From the NCBI GenBank assembly GCA_026119855.1, contig JAOWBW010000251.1, forward strand, positions 62,001 to 126,000: a DNA stretch of 64,000 nt. The letters run 5' to 3'. Below are positions 1-11,093 of this stretch, in pieces. Each line of letters opens with the position of its first letter. Positions within the stretch are counted from its first letter, which is position 1. The notes beneath the pieces are model-generated. The model was not told the DNA's origin. It saw nothing but the letters and a program-made list of their open reading frames with translations, and ran no database searches. The translations under genes and the position numbers were made by a program. This DNA comes from Campanula takesimana. Taxonomy: Eukaryota; Streptophyta; Magnoliopsida; Asterales; Campanulaceae.

Positions 1-1488
1 TATTTCCTGTTTAGTCCTTGTGATGTTAAGAATAGCTCATAATTTGATTTGATCATAACTTGGTCGTTTTTAATCGGAATGATATGATTTTTGAGTCCAT
101 CTTGACTAAATTTTTGAGAGATTTTGAATGGAAAATGTTTCAGAATCAGAAAGAGTACATATTTTTCCCAGGGATTTAGTTTTTACAGCAGTCTATAGTT
201 TTGGGGTTTGGAAATTGAATCAACTTTGAAAATTCATAAGAAAATCATTCAGACTTGGAATCAAGTGATTCTTGAGTCTAAATTCATTAGTTTTTCATAC
301 TCTTTTCATTAAAATTATTTTAAGGTGTCAAAAGTCTATAGAAATGTCCCAGTATTGTTATTTTTTTAGACTGTTGTATTTAGAACGAATTGAAATTTGA
401 CTAAACTTTTGATAATTGATATCTAATTCATCAGAATTCAGAAGTTGGTAATTCTTGAATCTTATTTGAGTATTTTTCTGTGTACTTCTCAATTATGATA
501 GATGCATCATAAATATCCATATAGATGTTTATGCTTATGGTAGTATTTATATGATTTGTTATAAATTATTAATACTTGAATTGTATTTAAATGGTTACTA
601 ACTCTTGTACCATTTATGTTTTTGTTATGTTAGATTGAGACTTTAAGCTATGTTGAGTACTTTCGTTTGGATTATCTCGGATTCAAGGTAAGGGTCTTGT
701 CAACCTTGTACCCTTTCATTCTTTGGTTTCGGAATTATCGGATTGGTTTGATTTGTTATTCGTGATCGTTTATTGGATCAATTCATTTGGACTCGGTTAT
801 TCGTTTTAGCTACTCTGCCATTTACACTTTGAGTATTTGACTTTGAATTCCTCAACAAGAGATGACTTTAACACCGGTTGTTATATTTGTGATTCCTAGT
901 CATAGTGTCATTTGCGCAAGTGAAACTATGACGAAGAATCAACTTTGACTTTGGGCATTTGGCCAACTCAAGTGTTTAATGGACTTTGACTTCGGAACTT
1001 TGATTCGGAATTTGATTCGGTTGTAATCTTCCGCTCCTCACTTATATATCGGGTGGTTGGGTTTCTATACAGTGCCACACACCTTTGTGTTGGCAAGTCT
1101 CTTACTGGGCAATTTGTGCTCACCCTTTTCGTTAACCCTTTCCCTTCCAGGTGGAGTGTCGTTGAGACATGAAGGTTTTGCAGTAGAGTTGTGAAGCTTG
1201 ATTGGGACTTTACGTCTTTAAATACATGTATTGTTTTTCTATGTATAGATAACTTTTGTAAAGTTGTTACAGTTTTAGAATTTGTAAATATTTGAGACTG
1301 TTCAGGTTGAGTTTTTGGTCAGAGGATAGTTGCTCTGATGTACTCACTTCGAGATTTTGTATTGTATCATTTCAGTTTGTTTATAAGATGAGGAAAAAAT
1401 TCAGTTCTCATTTTGAGGTTTTGATTGGTATTCGGTTTTGTTCGTCACTTTTCGAGGTTCGTCCAATGTCGGACTTCGGGGCGTGACA
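1..1488 (+). repeat. 5' LTR of Gypsy-A (3' part only)
   Basis: Position 1 corresponds to 6489 of the complete 3' LTR, and the copy ends GGGGCGTGACA immediately before the primer-binding site. It lacks a ~30-bp segment present near 7548-7577 of the other LTR, where a TGGTTGGGTT word is duplicated. Confidence 0.93.
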
Positions 1489-1491
1489 GAG

Positions 1492-1503
1492 TGGTATCAG
1501 AGC
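1492..1503 (+). other. Primer-binding site (tRNA-iMet type) of Gypsy-A
   Basis: TGGTATCAGAGC lies three bases after the LTR end. This 12-mer is the standard complement of the plant initiator-Met tRNA 3' end in many gypsy and copia elements. Confidence 0.92.
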
Positions 1504-4500
1504 ATAGGTTATGATCCATCGGTCTAGAGCCTTAGGTTTAATTGTGAGAGTATATGTTTATGATCATTTGGTCGTCTAGAACAATAGGGTGATTGTGAAC
1601 TGGTATTGAATTTGCCTGGGAATCGGTATTGTTTGGAAAATTTCAAAGATAGAATTTGCAATGTATGATATATGTTTGTTATGCTTAAAACAAAAAAGAA
1701 ACACTTAATAACTGGCTATGACTTTATATCGAAAGCCATTGAAGTTAATTCAGAAGGGCCCCTGAATTGATTACCAATGGTGTTCGATAAGAACTAGGTT
1801 GGCATGAATGTAGTTTGACCTACCCACTTAACTAGGTTGGTTTGATTATAGTTGGACCACACATCACGATCACATTTTAGAAACAAGTTTTAATCCCATA
1901 AGAATGTCTTAAACAGCTAATGTGCATTATGTAGCATATAACTATTATATTATGCTTAGTGTTATAGACTGTACTAATATTATAATGCAGCGATTATGCC
2001 ATCTCGTAAAAGATCAAATGGAGATGATTTTGACATCTTTAAGTGGATTATAGTGTATTCGGGTTTGACTGATCCTAGTGTGGTGGACAGTGGGTATAGT
2101 ATGGAGCAACTATTTGCCATCATTATTTGTACTGAATGGGAAAGCTGCAGTTTTGTTGACAAGGTGTTAGTTGGGGAAGCTGGGAAGCTGGGAAGCTCTC
2201 GAATCACAAGAAATCAAAGAACCTTCTAGTTGTTTCTCGATTTTTTTGACAAGAAGTATTTCTCCCGGTGATTGAGCATGGAGGCAGAACGGATTACTTG
2301 GTTTTGAGAAATGATAGATGACTCATAGATGACCGTGATTTAATATGAAAAATGTTATTGATTACCTTATTAGTTTCATGTACGGGTAGAAGATCAGTTC
2401 CAATTAGCCAAGAATTTCGAAAGAGGATTGAAGGAAACTATATCAGAGTTAAATATATACGCTACAGTTGTGGAATGAGAAATGATGGTTTAACATGACG
2501 TGGATGACAGAAGGGATTGTAGGTCAAATCACGAGGATAAAGTATATGATCAGTAGTTACTAAAAGATGAGGGCATCAACTAATCTACCAAAGAAGATTA
2601 TAGCGGTGGCATCTCAGATTACTATGGCTTCTTGTTATTCTTGTGGGAAGAAGTATGGTGTTGACTCATGCTACAAATGAATGGGAATATGTTATAACTC
2701 TTGTATGGATGGTACTGTGTTGAAGGATTATCTATTACATAACAAGCACTCTTATCCACCACTAGGACGGGGTTGCTCAGGTGAAAATATAGTTTGCACT
2801 TAGAGATAAGGTTTTGGCCATAACTTCAGTAAAGCTACGGTTTCCAACAATGTGTTCATAGGTACACTCTTTATTGTCTCTAGAGATGTTTCCTTACTAT
2901 TTGATTTTGGTGCTATTCATTCATTTCATCATATGTTATGGCTCATAATTTGAGTGTTAAGCCTCAAATTTTGAATTTGGAATTGTCATTTGCTACCTTA
3001 GTAGTACTTTGTCATGTGCCTTTACGATCAATAAGTTTTGTTTAGTATAACTATGTGATAGGAATTTTCTTGCAAATTGGATTTCCTAGCATTAAGTGCA
3101 TTTTGATACGGTATTTGAAATGGATTGGCTTATTGTGCGTCATATTAAAATTGTTTGTCACTCGAAGAAAGTTACTTTGATTTGGCTAGTCAGTCTCAGT
3201 TCTCTTTTTTGTAAGATAAACTAGTGGATGGTTATATCTTGATTTCGGCTTTGAGTGTCTGAAGATTTCTGGGGAAACGGTTGTCAGGGTTATTTGAAAC
3301 ATGTCAGTGATATTCGAGTGGATACATCAACTTTGAATGAAATAAAGGTTTTCAAAGAGTATGCCTACGTCTTTCTAGAGGATTTTCTCGATTCCCCTCT
3401 GGGTAAAGAAATCGAATTTTGTATTAAACTTATCCAAAAAAAACAAACCTATACCAAAGATTCTATACAGAATGGCACCAATAGTATTGAAGGAAACTTA
3501 ACTGTCAACAACAAAAGCCTTCTAGATAAAGTTTAATTGAGCTGGGTATGTCACTTTGGGTTGCGTCAGTTTTGTTGTGAAGAAAACATATGGATCTTTG
3601 AGACTATGCCTTGATTGTCGAGAACACAACAAGAGGAGATTCTAATATAATTTGATGGTCGATCATGAACTATATTTGAGAATGGTGTTACAAAACCTAG
3701 GAGACAAGAAATTATTTGCGAATTTGAAGAACTGTGATTTTTATTTTAACACGTGATACAAAGGTATTGATTTGAATTGATGGCTCATCTTCTTGATCAA
3801 TTCGGTAAAATATGAGTTTTGAACGGTCAATTAAATGTGTCGTATTATTGTCTCGATCGATTCAGAAACATATGAGTTTTGAAGGGTCAATTGAGTGTGA
3901 ATAGTTTCCATACTTAGATGAGTTTTGCACCAATACAAACCTTATATTTTAACACTGGAGGATTTGCGGTATACAACGATACATCAGATAAGGGTTGGAT
4001 TGCGTGTTAATGCAACATTGGAATGAAAATGTGCACACTTTGTGAAAAATCATGAAAAGAATCATCGTACATATGATACTGAACCTGTGAAGTTACTTGC
4101 GTTAAACCTTCGGAGACACATGACAGTTATATTTGCGATAAAGTCTTATGGCATTATCCACAGTGAATCCTTACAGGGTATACACCGGTCAGGAAGAGTT
4201 TCAAGTAATTATTCACAAAAAAAGAATTCAATATGCGACATTTGAGATTGTTGGAGCTGCTCAAAGATTTAGTTGTACTATCTTTTATCACCCCAGAAAA
4301 GCAACCGTTATATAGGATGCATTAAATCCAAAGAGTAGGAATTGTGGTTTTTCCTATCACGAGATGAAGACCTTCATTAGTGGATATAAATTATCTTATA
4401 GTGGATATACATTAGAGAATATTCAAAAGCTTGTTAGCGGATATACAAAAGCTGGAATTAAAAATCAGAATTCAACGTTCCTCGAGATATTTGAGAAGAC

Positions 4501-5353
4501 CGAATAACCTTCATTGTTAAAGATGATTAAGACGACATAGATACAAATAGAGGATCTAAATTCGACTACTATCAAGATTAAAGTTCAACATTATGAGATA
4601 TCCTACTTTACCCTTGATTTTGATGGAGTGATGAAGATCTGTAATTGATGGTCCGTTCTCGTGGTTATTAATTTGAAACATGAAGCAAAGAATGAAGATC
4701 ACAAATTCAACTAAACGGTCAACTTTGATAATATCAGAATGTACGTGGAATCACACAAACATGATTGGAATCCAAATATGGAGAGAGAGATTGTTGAGTA
4801 TGTATCGAAGAGTTCAGTATGTCAACAAGTTAAGGCTAAAATCAGAGCCTCGAGGGATCTTCCAACCTCTACATATTCTTGGGTGAAAGTGAGAAACACA
4901 TTGCGTTGGATTTTGTTTCAGGATTTTCTATAACCTTAAATTGATATGATTCCAAATGGGTTATCGTAGATCAGTGATGAAATCTTCTCAGTTCTTAGTG
5001 GTCCAGACAAGCTATACGTTAAAAATACTTGCGTCATTATACGTACAAGAGATTGTTGGATTGAAAATTCACCAAATTACTTGTTGGAAGATGTTTAGCA
5101 GATATATCTCTCGTTTTTTTTTTGTTTCTTCAATATGAACTATTGATATAGTTTAGATTTGTTATACCAAGTGCTACGCGTTCGGGTTTTGAATTTCAAT
5201 TAACAAAGTTTGAGAACGAATGTGATTTCATTTGTGAGTATTGTAGCAAAATTACCTAGTGAAAAAGGCTAGTTAGAAATCTGAATAAGTAACAAAAGCA
5301 ATTATCATCTGTTACTTTAGACATCGGATATTTGAATTCAGGGACTGAATTCT
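1504..5353 (+). pseudogene. Decayed gag-pol of Gypsy-A
   Basis: No long open frame remains. Short stretches still resemble gypsy Pol in the correct order. Around 3330-3480 there is the protease-RT junction type (VFLEDF..PLGKEIEFCI, compare the family pattern VFPEDLPGLPP.REIEF.IDL). Around 4042-4140 there is an RNase H tail (KNHEKNHRTYDTE, compare KHE.NYPTHDLE). Around 4739-4933 there is integrase (MEREIVEYVSKSSVCQQVKAK, compare MK.EI..YV..C.TCQQVKAE). Stops and frameshifts separate these pieces, so the copy cannot encode its own machinery. The decay is much deeper than the LTR divergence suggests. Confidence 0.75.
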
Positions 5354-5369
5354 TTTAAGGTGGGGAGGA
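5354..5369 (+). other. Polypurine tract of Gypsy-A
   Basis: The purine-rich run TTTTAAGGTGGGGAGGA directly precedes the LTR start TGTGACGCCCC, the normal plus-strand primer position. Confidence 0.85.
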
Positions 5370-8006
5370 TGTGACGCCCCAGTTAATCAATCCATATTGT
5401 ATGTATATACTTGACAATTTTTATATGTGTGCGTTAGCGGATAACTTGAATTTGCATTTTTATGAATTATGTTATTATTTTAATTTATAATTAGTGCAAC
5501 TTATTTTGGGACGGAGTAAGAAACTTTTATATTATATATAAGGGTAGATATTTGATCAACTAAACTGAGAAGAAAAATAAAAGAAAAATCGGATTTTCTC
5601 TAATAATTAAGTACAGCTTAGAGTTAGAATTTTAGTTGCGGGTCCCACCTGTGTCATCCTGTCATTTCACGTGGCTATGGGTTGAGGTGGAAGTGAATTT
5701 GGGAGATCACCTCTTTATTTTGGTGACTCATCTTTTCACCCTTATATTTAATGCAAAAATACCCTACCAATTTTATTATCAGAGAAGATAGAGAAGGAAG
5801 CGTATGTATGGAGTTGAACCAAGAAATTACATAAACTGGAAACAAAAAGGAAAAGTAAGTTTATATTTTTGTAAATATGTATCTGCTGCGATTTATATTA
5901 ATATGTTACTTGCTCATGCTACTATGTAAATTTGAAATTTCATAAATATAATATTAACGTATAAAAAGAAAGTAAGAGTTCATCGACTAAATTAAACCCA
6001 TAAAGTTGAACCAATATATGATGGGTTTTATTATGTTGAAATTTCAGAATTGAAGTGTGGTTATATGGAGTTCTGTAGGTGTGTATTTCATGATTGGCTT
6101 TCATGTATATGTTTATTGTATGGGTGTGATATGATATGTATGTGTTAGCTTATGATTGTTAAATTTTAAATGAAATGATGACTGGCTTAGCGTTTAAAAT
6201 ATGAGAATTTGCAATTTTGAAATTTCCAAATAATTATTCTCAAGGATACTCTATTTAGAAAAACTTTAAAACAAAAGTTTGCTGTGAACAGAGGTTGAGG
6301 AAAGAAAAATTCCGAAAATTCCATTTTGGTCCTTGAGTTTGTAATAGTTCGAATTAGTCCCTGGATTTTTAGTATTTCCAGTTTAGTTTCTGAGTTGTGA
6401 TGTTTTCAATCCAGTCCCTGATATTAGATAGATTTCTATTTGATCCCTGTATTCATGGGAACTCAGTTTAGGCCCTAGTTTTATTATATTTCCTGTTTAG
6501 TCCTTGTGATGTTAAGAATAGCTCATAATTTGATTTGATCATAACTTGGTCGTTTTTAATCGGAATGATATGATTTTTGAGTCCATCTTGACTAAATTTT
6601 TGAGAGATTTTGAATGGAAAATGTTTCAGAATCAGAAAGAGTACATATTTTTCCCAGGGATTTAGTTTTTACAGCAGTCTATAGTTTTGGGGTTTGGAAA
6701 TTGAATCAACTTTGAAAATTCATAAGAAAATCATTCAGACTTGGAATCAAGTGATTCTTGAGTCTAAATTCATTAGTTTTTCATACTCTTTTCATTAAAA
6801 TTATTTTAAGGTGTCAAAAGTCTATAGAAATGTCCCAGTATTGTTATTTTTTTAGACTGTTGTATTTAGAACGAATTGAAATTTGACTAAACTTTTGATA
6901 ATTGATATCTAATTCATCAGAATTCAGAAGTTGGTAATTCTTGAATCTTATTTGAGTATTTTTCTGTGTACTTCTCAATTATGATAGATGCATCATAAAT
7001 ATCCATATAGATGTTTATTCTTATGGTAGTATTTATATGATTTGTTATAAATTATTAATACTTGAATTGTATTTAAATGGTTACTAACTCTTGTACCATT
7101 TATGTTTTTGTTATGTTAGATTGAGACTTTAAGCTATGTTGAGTACTTTCGTTCGGATTATCTCGGATTCAAGGTAAGGGTCTTGTCAACCTTGTACCCT
7201 TTCATTCTTTGGCTTCGGAATTATCGGATTGGTTTGATTTGTTATTCGTGATCGTTTATTGGATCAATTCATTTGGACTCGGTTATTCGTTTTAGCTACT
7301 CTGCCATTTACACTTTGAGTATTTGACTTTGAATTCCTCAACAAGAGATGACTTTAACACCGGTTGTTATATTTGTGATTCCTAGTCATAGTGTGTCATT
7401 TGCGCAAGTGAAACTATGACGAAGAATCAACTTTGACTTTGGGCATTTGGCCAACTCAAGTGTTTAATGGACTTTGACTTTGGAACTTTGATTCAGAATT
7501 TGATTCGGTTGTAATCGTCCGCTCCTCACTTATATATCGGGTGGTTGGGTTCGTTATTGCTGTTTGTTCTTGGTTGGGTTTCTATACAGTGCCACACACC
7601 TTTGTGTTGGCAAGTCTCTTACTGGGCAATTTGTGCTCACCCTTTTCGTTAACCCTTTCCCTTCCAGGTGAAGTGTCGTTGAGACATGAAGGTTTTGCAG
7701 TAGAGTTGTGAAGCTTGATTGGGACTTTACGTCTTTAGATACATGTATTGTTTTTCTATGTATAGATAACTTTTGTAAAGTTGTTACAGTTTTAGAATTT
7801 GTAAATATTTGAGACTGTTCAGGTTGAGTTTTTGGTCAGAGGATAGTTGCTCTGATGTACTCGCTTCGAGATTTTGTATTGTATCATTTCAGTTTGTTTA
7901 TAAGATGAGGAAAAAAAATCAGTTCTCATTTTGAGGTTTTGATTGGTATTCGGTTTTGTTCGTCACTTCTCGAGGTTCGTCCAATGTCGGACTTCGGGGC
8001 GTGACA
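5370..8006 (+). repeat. 3' LTR of Gypsy-A, 2637 bp
   Basis: Complete LTR from TGTGACGCCCC to GGGGCGTGACA. A TATA-like TATATATAAGG lies at 5534-5542. The CG dinucleotides in the second half fall largely in TTCGG/ATTCGG words (about 7150-7510), also present in the 5' LTR at 660-1020. It is followed at 8007 by copia pol sequence, so this boundary is the insertion point. Confidence 0.93.
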
Positions 8007-8007
8007 C

Positions 8008-9834
8008 GCTCCAAATCAAACCGAAGGTGTTGCTGTAGAACCGCACTCTTCTGATCCCATTCAAACCGTTGATCCAGTTCCAAACATCACCTTCAATGAA
8101 GATTTCAATGAATATCAGGAAGAGCCTCCTCTGGAAAATCTTCAAGAAATAGTGGTTCATGAAGACCTCCCTCCAGAAATCAATGAGCATAGAGACCATC
8201 CAACAACTAATGTTATAGGTCCTATCTGTTCTGGTGTTCAAACAAGAGGAAGCTTAACTCATAGAGATAACCACAGTTTGTTCTCAACCGCACTGTTATC
8301 TCAGATGGAACCGAAGAAGGTAGATGAAGCTCTAAGTGATCCAAGTTGGGTAGCTGCAATGCAAAAAGAGCTCAATCAGTTTGAAAGATGCAGAGTTTGG
8401 ACTCTAGTTCCAAGGCCCAGAGATCACACTGTAATTGGAACAAAATGGGTATACAGAAATAAGATGGACGAAAATGGTACAATAACAAGAAACAAAGCAA
8501 GGTTGGTTGCTCAAGGTTATAGGCAAGAAGAAGGGATTGATTATGATGAAACCTTTGCCCCTGTAGCCAGAATTGAAGCCATTAGACTGTTCTTGGCCTA
8601 TGCCTCCTTCAAGAAATTCAAGTTATATCAAATGGATGTGAAGAGTGCATTTCTGAATGGTGAACTACAAGAAGAAGTTTATGTAGCTCAACCGCCAGGA
8701 TTTGAAGACAACAAATATCCTAATCATGTCTTCAAGCTCAAGAAGGCCTTGTATGGACTCAAACAAGCTCCAAGAGCATGGTATGACACTCTATCTAAAT
8801 TTCTTATCGAACAAGGCTTCTCAAGAGGTAAAATTGATACAACTTTATTTATTGCTAAACACAAAGGTCATTCATTATTAGTTCAAATATATGTTGATGA
8901 TATTATTTTCGGTTCTACTAATGAAACTATGTGTGTTAAGTTTGAGAAGCTTATGAAAGGTAAATTTGAGATGAGTATGATGGGAGAGTTGACATTCTTT
9001 CTTGGACTCCAAATCAAGCAATGTCATGATGGAATCTTTATCAACCAAGCCAAATATACCAAAGATTTGATCAAGAAATTTGGGCTTGAAACCGCTAAGC
9101 CAGTTGATACCCCAATACAAAAGGCCTGCAGTTTGGATCAAGATGAACGAGGTAAGAAAGTTGATCAGACTCTCTACCGAGGTATGATTGGCTCTCTACT
9201 TTACTTAACTGCTAGTAGGCCAGATATCATGTTCAGTGTTTGTGTTTGTGCTAGATTTCAAGCTGACCCTAGAGAATCTCATCTTATTGCTGTTAAAAGA
9301 ATTATTAGATATTTATGTGGATCTGTTAACCTTGGACTTTGGTACTCCAAAGAATCTTCATTTGATCTATTAGGTTATTCAGATGCTGACTTTGCAGCAT
9401 GTAAGATAAGAAGAAAGAGCACAAGTGGTACTTGTCAGTTCCTTGGAACGTGACTTGTATCATGGTCCAGCAAGAAACAAGCATCGGTTTCAGTCTCAAC
9501 CGCTGAAGCTGAATATATTGCGGCTGGAAGCTGTTGCTCTCAAATTCTCTGGATGAAACAGCAGTTGGAAGACTATGAAGTATTTGAGAAGACCTGCCCT
9601 ATCTACTGTGATAGTACTGCAGCAATATCAATCTCCAACAATCCAGTACAACACTCAAAAACCAAGCACATTGACATAAGATATCATTTCCTCAAAGATC
9701 ATGTTGAAAAGAAGAACATTTTTCTAGCAAAGGTGGGAACCGACGATCAAATTGCAGATATTCTCACCAAACCGCTTGAAAATTCTAGGTTCTTTCATTT
9801 ACGAGGAGAAATGGGTATGCTGGAACTTACTTAA
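8008..9834 (+). pseudogene. Copia pol C-terminal part: reverse transcriptase and RNase H, one stop codon
   Basis: Continuous frame from the Gypsy-A boundary to the natural stop at 9834, broken only by TGA at 9451-9453, where relatives continue with a sense codon. The copia RT landmarks are present: KWVYRNKMDENG, KARLVAQGY, QMDVKSAFLNGEL, KKALYGLKQAPRAWY, and the catalytic IYVDDIIFG with YVDD at 8890-8901. RNase H follows (SDADFAACKIRRKSTSGTC, then STAEAEYIAAGSC, then SKTKHIDIRYHFL). RT copies element RNA to DNA in virus-like particles and RNase H degrades the template. The N-terminal part (gag, protease, integrase) would lie left of the window, beyond Gypsy-A. Without the nested insertion and the single stop, this half would look intact. 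Confidence 0.93.
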
Positions 9835-9914
9835 TATAATTCATGCCTATTTATTTTTTTGTTCTAATAATTTTTGTTAAGTATTTTGGCTCTATTAAGA
9901 AAATGCAAGTAGCT

Positions 9915-10428
9915 TGCGGTTCAAAAGACGAAACCGCAACAAAATGGTTCGGCTAAAGATTCCACTCAAACCGAAGAGTCAAGAAGAACAACTTCAGTTT
10001 TATCCAAACTGAATGATCAAAGCAAGGATTCGGTTTTCTCTACTGAAACTAATGACAGGTCTGAGAGATATCGGTTTTATCAAAACCGATAATGAGGAAA
10101 AGGTAAGTCTGTTTACGCAAACCGCTCAGGTATGAAATTGCATTTTAGTCCCTACTTTATGTCACTTCATTCTTTAAGGACCTTTTTGCAATTATCTCTG
10201 CCGCATTTAATGCAAATTGACAGGTACACTGACGGTTGAGTTTCCTTCAGCCGTCATGCCCGCTCCACTACCCGAGGTGGTTAATTGAGTATAAAAGACA
10301 AACCATTTTTCAATTCATCTTTTTACCTTCTTACTCTTTTTAGCAAAAACACTTTCTCTCTCTTCTGTACGCACTCCTCTCTCTCTCTGTTCTCACTCAA
10401 AATTTTCTTACTTAAACAAAATTTTTTA
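9915..10428 (+). promoter_or_regulatory. Internal promoter and leader of the SIRE extra ORF
   Basis: A TATA box (GTATAAAAGAC, 10289-10299) is followed by a CT-rich leader with CTCTCTCTC runs and, about 130 bp on, by ATG in a fair context (10429, AAAATTTTTTAATGGC). This is a textbook plant promoter layout in the middle of a retrotransposon. Upstream, 9915-10130 holds at least seven AAACCG or CGGTTT words, the same word that clusters upstream of the LTR TATA box. Transcription from here is inferred, not shown. Confidence 0.65.
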
Positions 10429-10497
10429 ATGGCACCAAAGAAATCAATTGATCTTGCTTCTTCTTCTATATCGTCCAAACCATCGAAGCCTGATATG
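10429..10497 (+). CDS. SIRE extra ORF, exon 1 (23 codons)
   Basis: ATG at 10429 opens a short reading frame beginning MAPKKS, rich in Lys and Ser, which meets a stop within two codons unless it is spliced. ATG|GTATGA at 10497/10498 is a good donor. Exon 2 from 11094 continues in phase 0 and joins a 900-codon frame without any stop. The first residues (APKKS) are basic. This is the proposed N terminus of the post-pol protein described at 11094-13805. The exon structure is predicted from splice signals alone. Confidence 0.6.
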
Positions 10498-11093
10498 GTA
10501 TGAATTTCTGAACCCTAACTCAGTATATTTCATTTATCCGCCATTGTTGAAGCTTAAAAGCTTGTTCAACTTCTTTTGATCATTTCATGCTTTTCCTTCA
10601 ATTTCTTGGTTGATTTGTGCTCGCATTTACCTATATATACTGTTTGATTACTTTGTTTTGAGATTTGTGTTCAATTTTGAGCAAAATCGATTTTGGGGTT
10701 ATTTGGTGTTCTTGCGAAATTTTGCAGATTCTGGGTTCATGTGTTGTTATTTGTCTTAGTATATTTAGAACTCTGTTAGAATCTGCCCTTTGTGATCATT
10801 TTGGTATAATTTTTCCATATTTTGGTTAAGATTTTGTTTTGCATACTCATACTCTGTTATTCGTGTTCTTCGTGCATTCAAACTCTTTTTCAAAATTTTC
10901 CCTCTTTGATTCGTTTTGTCTTCACTGTTCATTCATTCTTTGTTTTTACATTTTTACCCTTACTCTCCTTGAACCGCATGTTTTCATTGTTAGGATTCCT
11001 TGTTATAGTTTGTAGGACTTAATCAAACCACGGTTTGCTTAAGGTTTTAAACTATCATTCTTTAAGCTATTTCTAACTTAGAATATTTTTCAG
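10498..11093 (+). other. Predicted intron of the SIRE extra ORF (596 bp)
   Basis: Begins GTATGA and ends in a T-rich tract followed by TTTTTCAG at 11093. It is AT-rich compared with the flanking exons, as plant introns are. Both sides are phase 0. Confidence 0.6.

Larger units (their letters stand above)
1..8006 (+). mobile_element. Gypsy-A: Ty3/gypsy LTR retrotransposon, 5' end outside the window
   Basis: Two direct copies of the same long sequence (1-1488 and 6489-8006) flank an internal region with a tRNA-iMet-type primer site and a polypurine tract. LTRs start TGTGACGCCCC and end GGGGCGTGACA, an inverted terminal repeat. Weak but readable remnants of protease/RT, RNase H and integrase lie in the usual gypsy order. 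The element interrupts the copia pol frame that resumes at 8008. By eye the LTRs differ by roughly a dozen substitutions and one ~30-bp insertion over 1.5 kb, so the insertion is recent. LTR length and the iMet primer fit a Tekay/Del-like chromovirus, but no chromodomain was seen. Confidence 0.9.
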
